DNA from: DASVBJ01 sp036375895
Lineage (GTDB): Bacteria; Actinomycetota; Actinomycetes; JACCUZ01
NCBI GenBank assembly: GCA_036375895.1
Contig: DASVBJ010000373.1
Location: forward strand, 1-17,271
Reading direction: 5' to 3'
Length of the DNA: 17,271 nucleotides
Shown here: one piece after another, positions 17,145-17,271 of the stretch
Layout: the number at the start of each line of letters is the position of its first letter
Position numbering within the stretch: position 1 is the first letter of the stretch
Notes under the pieces: model-generated
Database searches by the model: none
What the model was told of the DNA's origin: nothing
The model's input: the letters and a program-made list of their open reading frames with translations, nothing else
Translations under genes and position numbers: made by a program

Positions 17145-17271
17145 TCACGCCGTATCGAGGTGAACGCCCGTGAGCGTCTCGTACACCTCCCTGTACCGGG
17201 CCCGCGTGGCGGCGACGACATCGGGCGGGATCGCCGGACCGGGCGGGGTGCGGTCCCAGCCGAGCCCCGCG
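17145..17271 (-). CDS. C-terminus of a second SAICAR synthase-like protein (partial, runs off the window)
   Basis: Reading the minus strand from 17270 gives 41 codons ending in TGA at 17147-17145. They contain GWDR, PPDVV, TRARY and YETLTG in the order found at the C-terminus of PurC at 16119-16973 (GWDR, PDDVV, TRARY, YERLTG); about 20 of 32 aligned residues are the same by eye. This is clearly a PurC family tail, not a shadow frame. Its divergence from the neighbour argues against a recent tandem copy. The catalytic part lies outside the window, so activity and length cannot be judged. Confidence 0.85.
   Translation of the reverse strand, partial: AGLGWDRTPPGPAIPPDVVAATRARYREVYETLTGVHLDTA

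Overview
The window is very GC-rich DNA with frequent GTG/TTG starts, many leaderless-looking promoters and tight overlaps of the GTGA type. Protein content (474-aa PurB, MSMEG_1061-like PPOX protein, HxlR-peroxiredoxin fusion) points to a chromosomal segment of an actinomycete. A Nocardioides-like member of the Propionibacteriales is my best guess, but that is inference. I see no insertion sequence, CRISPR array, tRNA or rRNA.

Layout. 1-2229: two phospholipid genes face each other, a two-HKD phospholipase D/cardiolipin synthase-like protein (+) and a diacylglycerol/YegS-type lipid kinase (-), separated by a striking 46-bp near-perfect palindrome. 2309-3592: purA (+), divergent from the kinase gene, with overlapping promoter elements and an interleaved pair of inverted repeats between them. 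3589-7206: a very large secreted beta-propeller (Asp-box/VPS10-like) protein (-), whose stop codon shares the four bases CTAG with the purA stop. 7413-8039: a GNAT acetyltransferase (+). 8150-13245: a probable operon of a class III aminotransferase, a small protein of unknown function, a purD gene carrying an extra C-terminal phosphoribosyltransferase domain, and purB; the last three overlap by GTGA. 13258-14830: a minus-strand pair, an HxlR-type regulator fused to a peroxiredoxin-like domain followed by a PPOX-class flavoprotein. 14878-16122: an MFS transporter (+) divergent from the regulator, overlapping purC (16119-16973). The window ends inside a minus-strand gene whose last 41 codons are clearly a second PurC-like C-terminus.

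How the genes fit together. Four enzymes of purine synthesis are present: PurD (PRA to GAR), PurC (CAIR to SAICAR), PurB (SAICAR to AICAR and adenylosuccinate to AMP) and PurA (IMP to adenylosuccinate). The PRTase domain fused to PurD adds a probable salvage or PRPP-linked activity. The regulator-peroxiredoxin, flavoprotein and MFS exporter look like a small redox- or drug-responsive island inserted between purB and purC; a 9-bp-arm dyad lies exactly at their shared divergent promoter. Most purine genes have a -10-like hexamer 6-8 nt before the start and no Shine-Dalgarno, whereas the lipid, secreted, flavoprotein and transporter genes have Shine-Dalgarno sequences.

The points most worth a second look are the PurD-PRTase fusion (with a G6 run at the junction), the second purC, the HxlR-peroxiredoxin fusion lacking a resolving cysteine, and the structured leader of the lipid kinase gene. 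All family assignments were made by reading the sequence; no database search was run.
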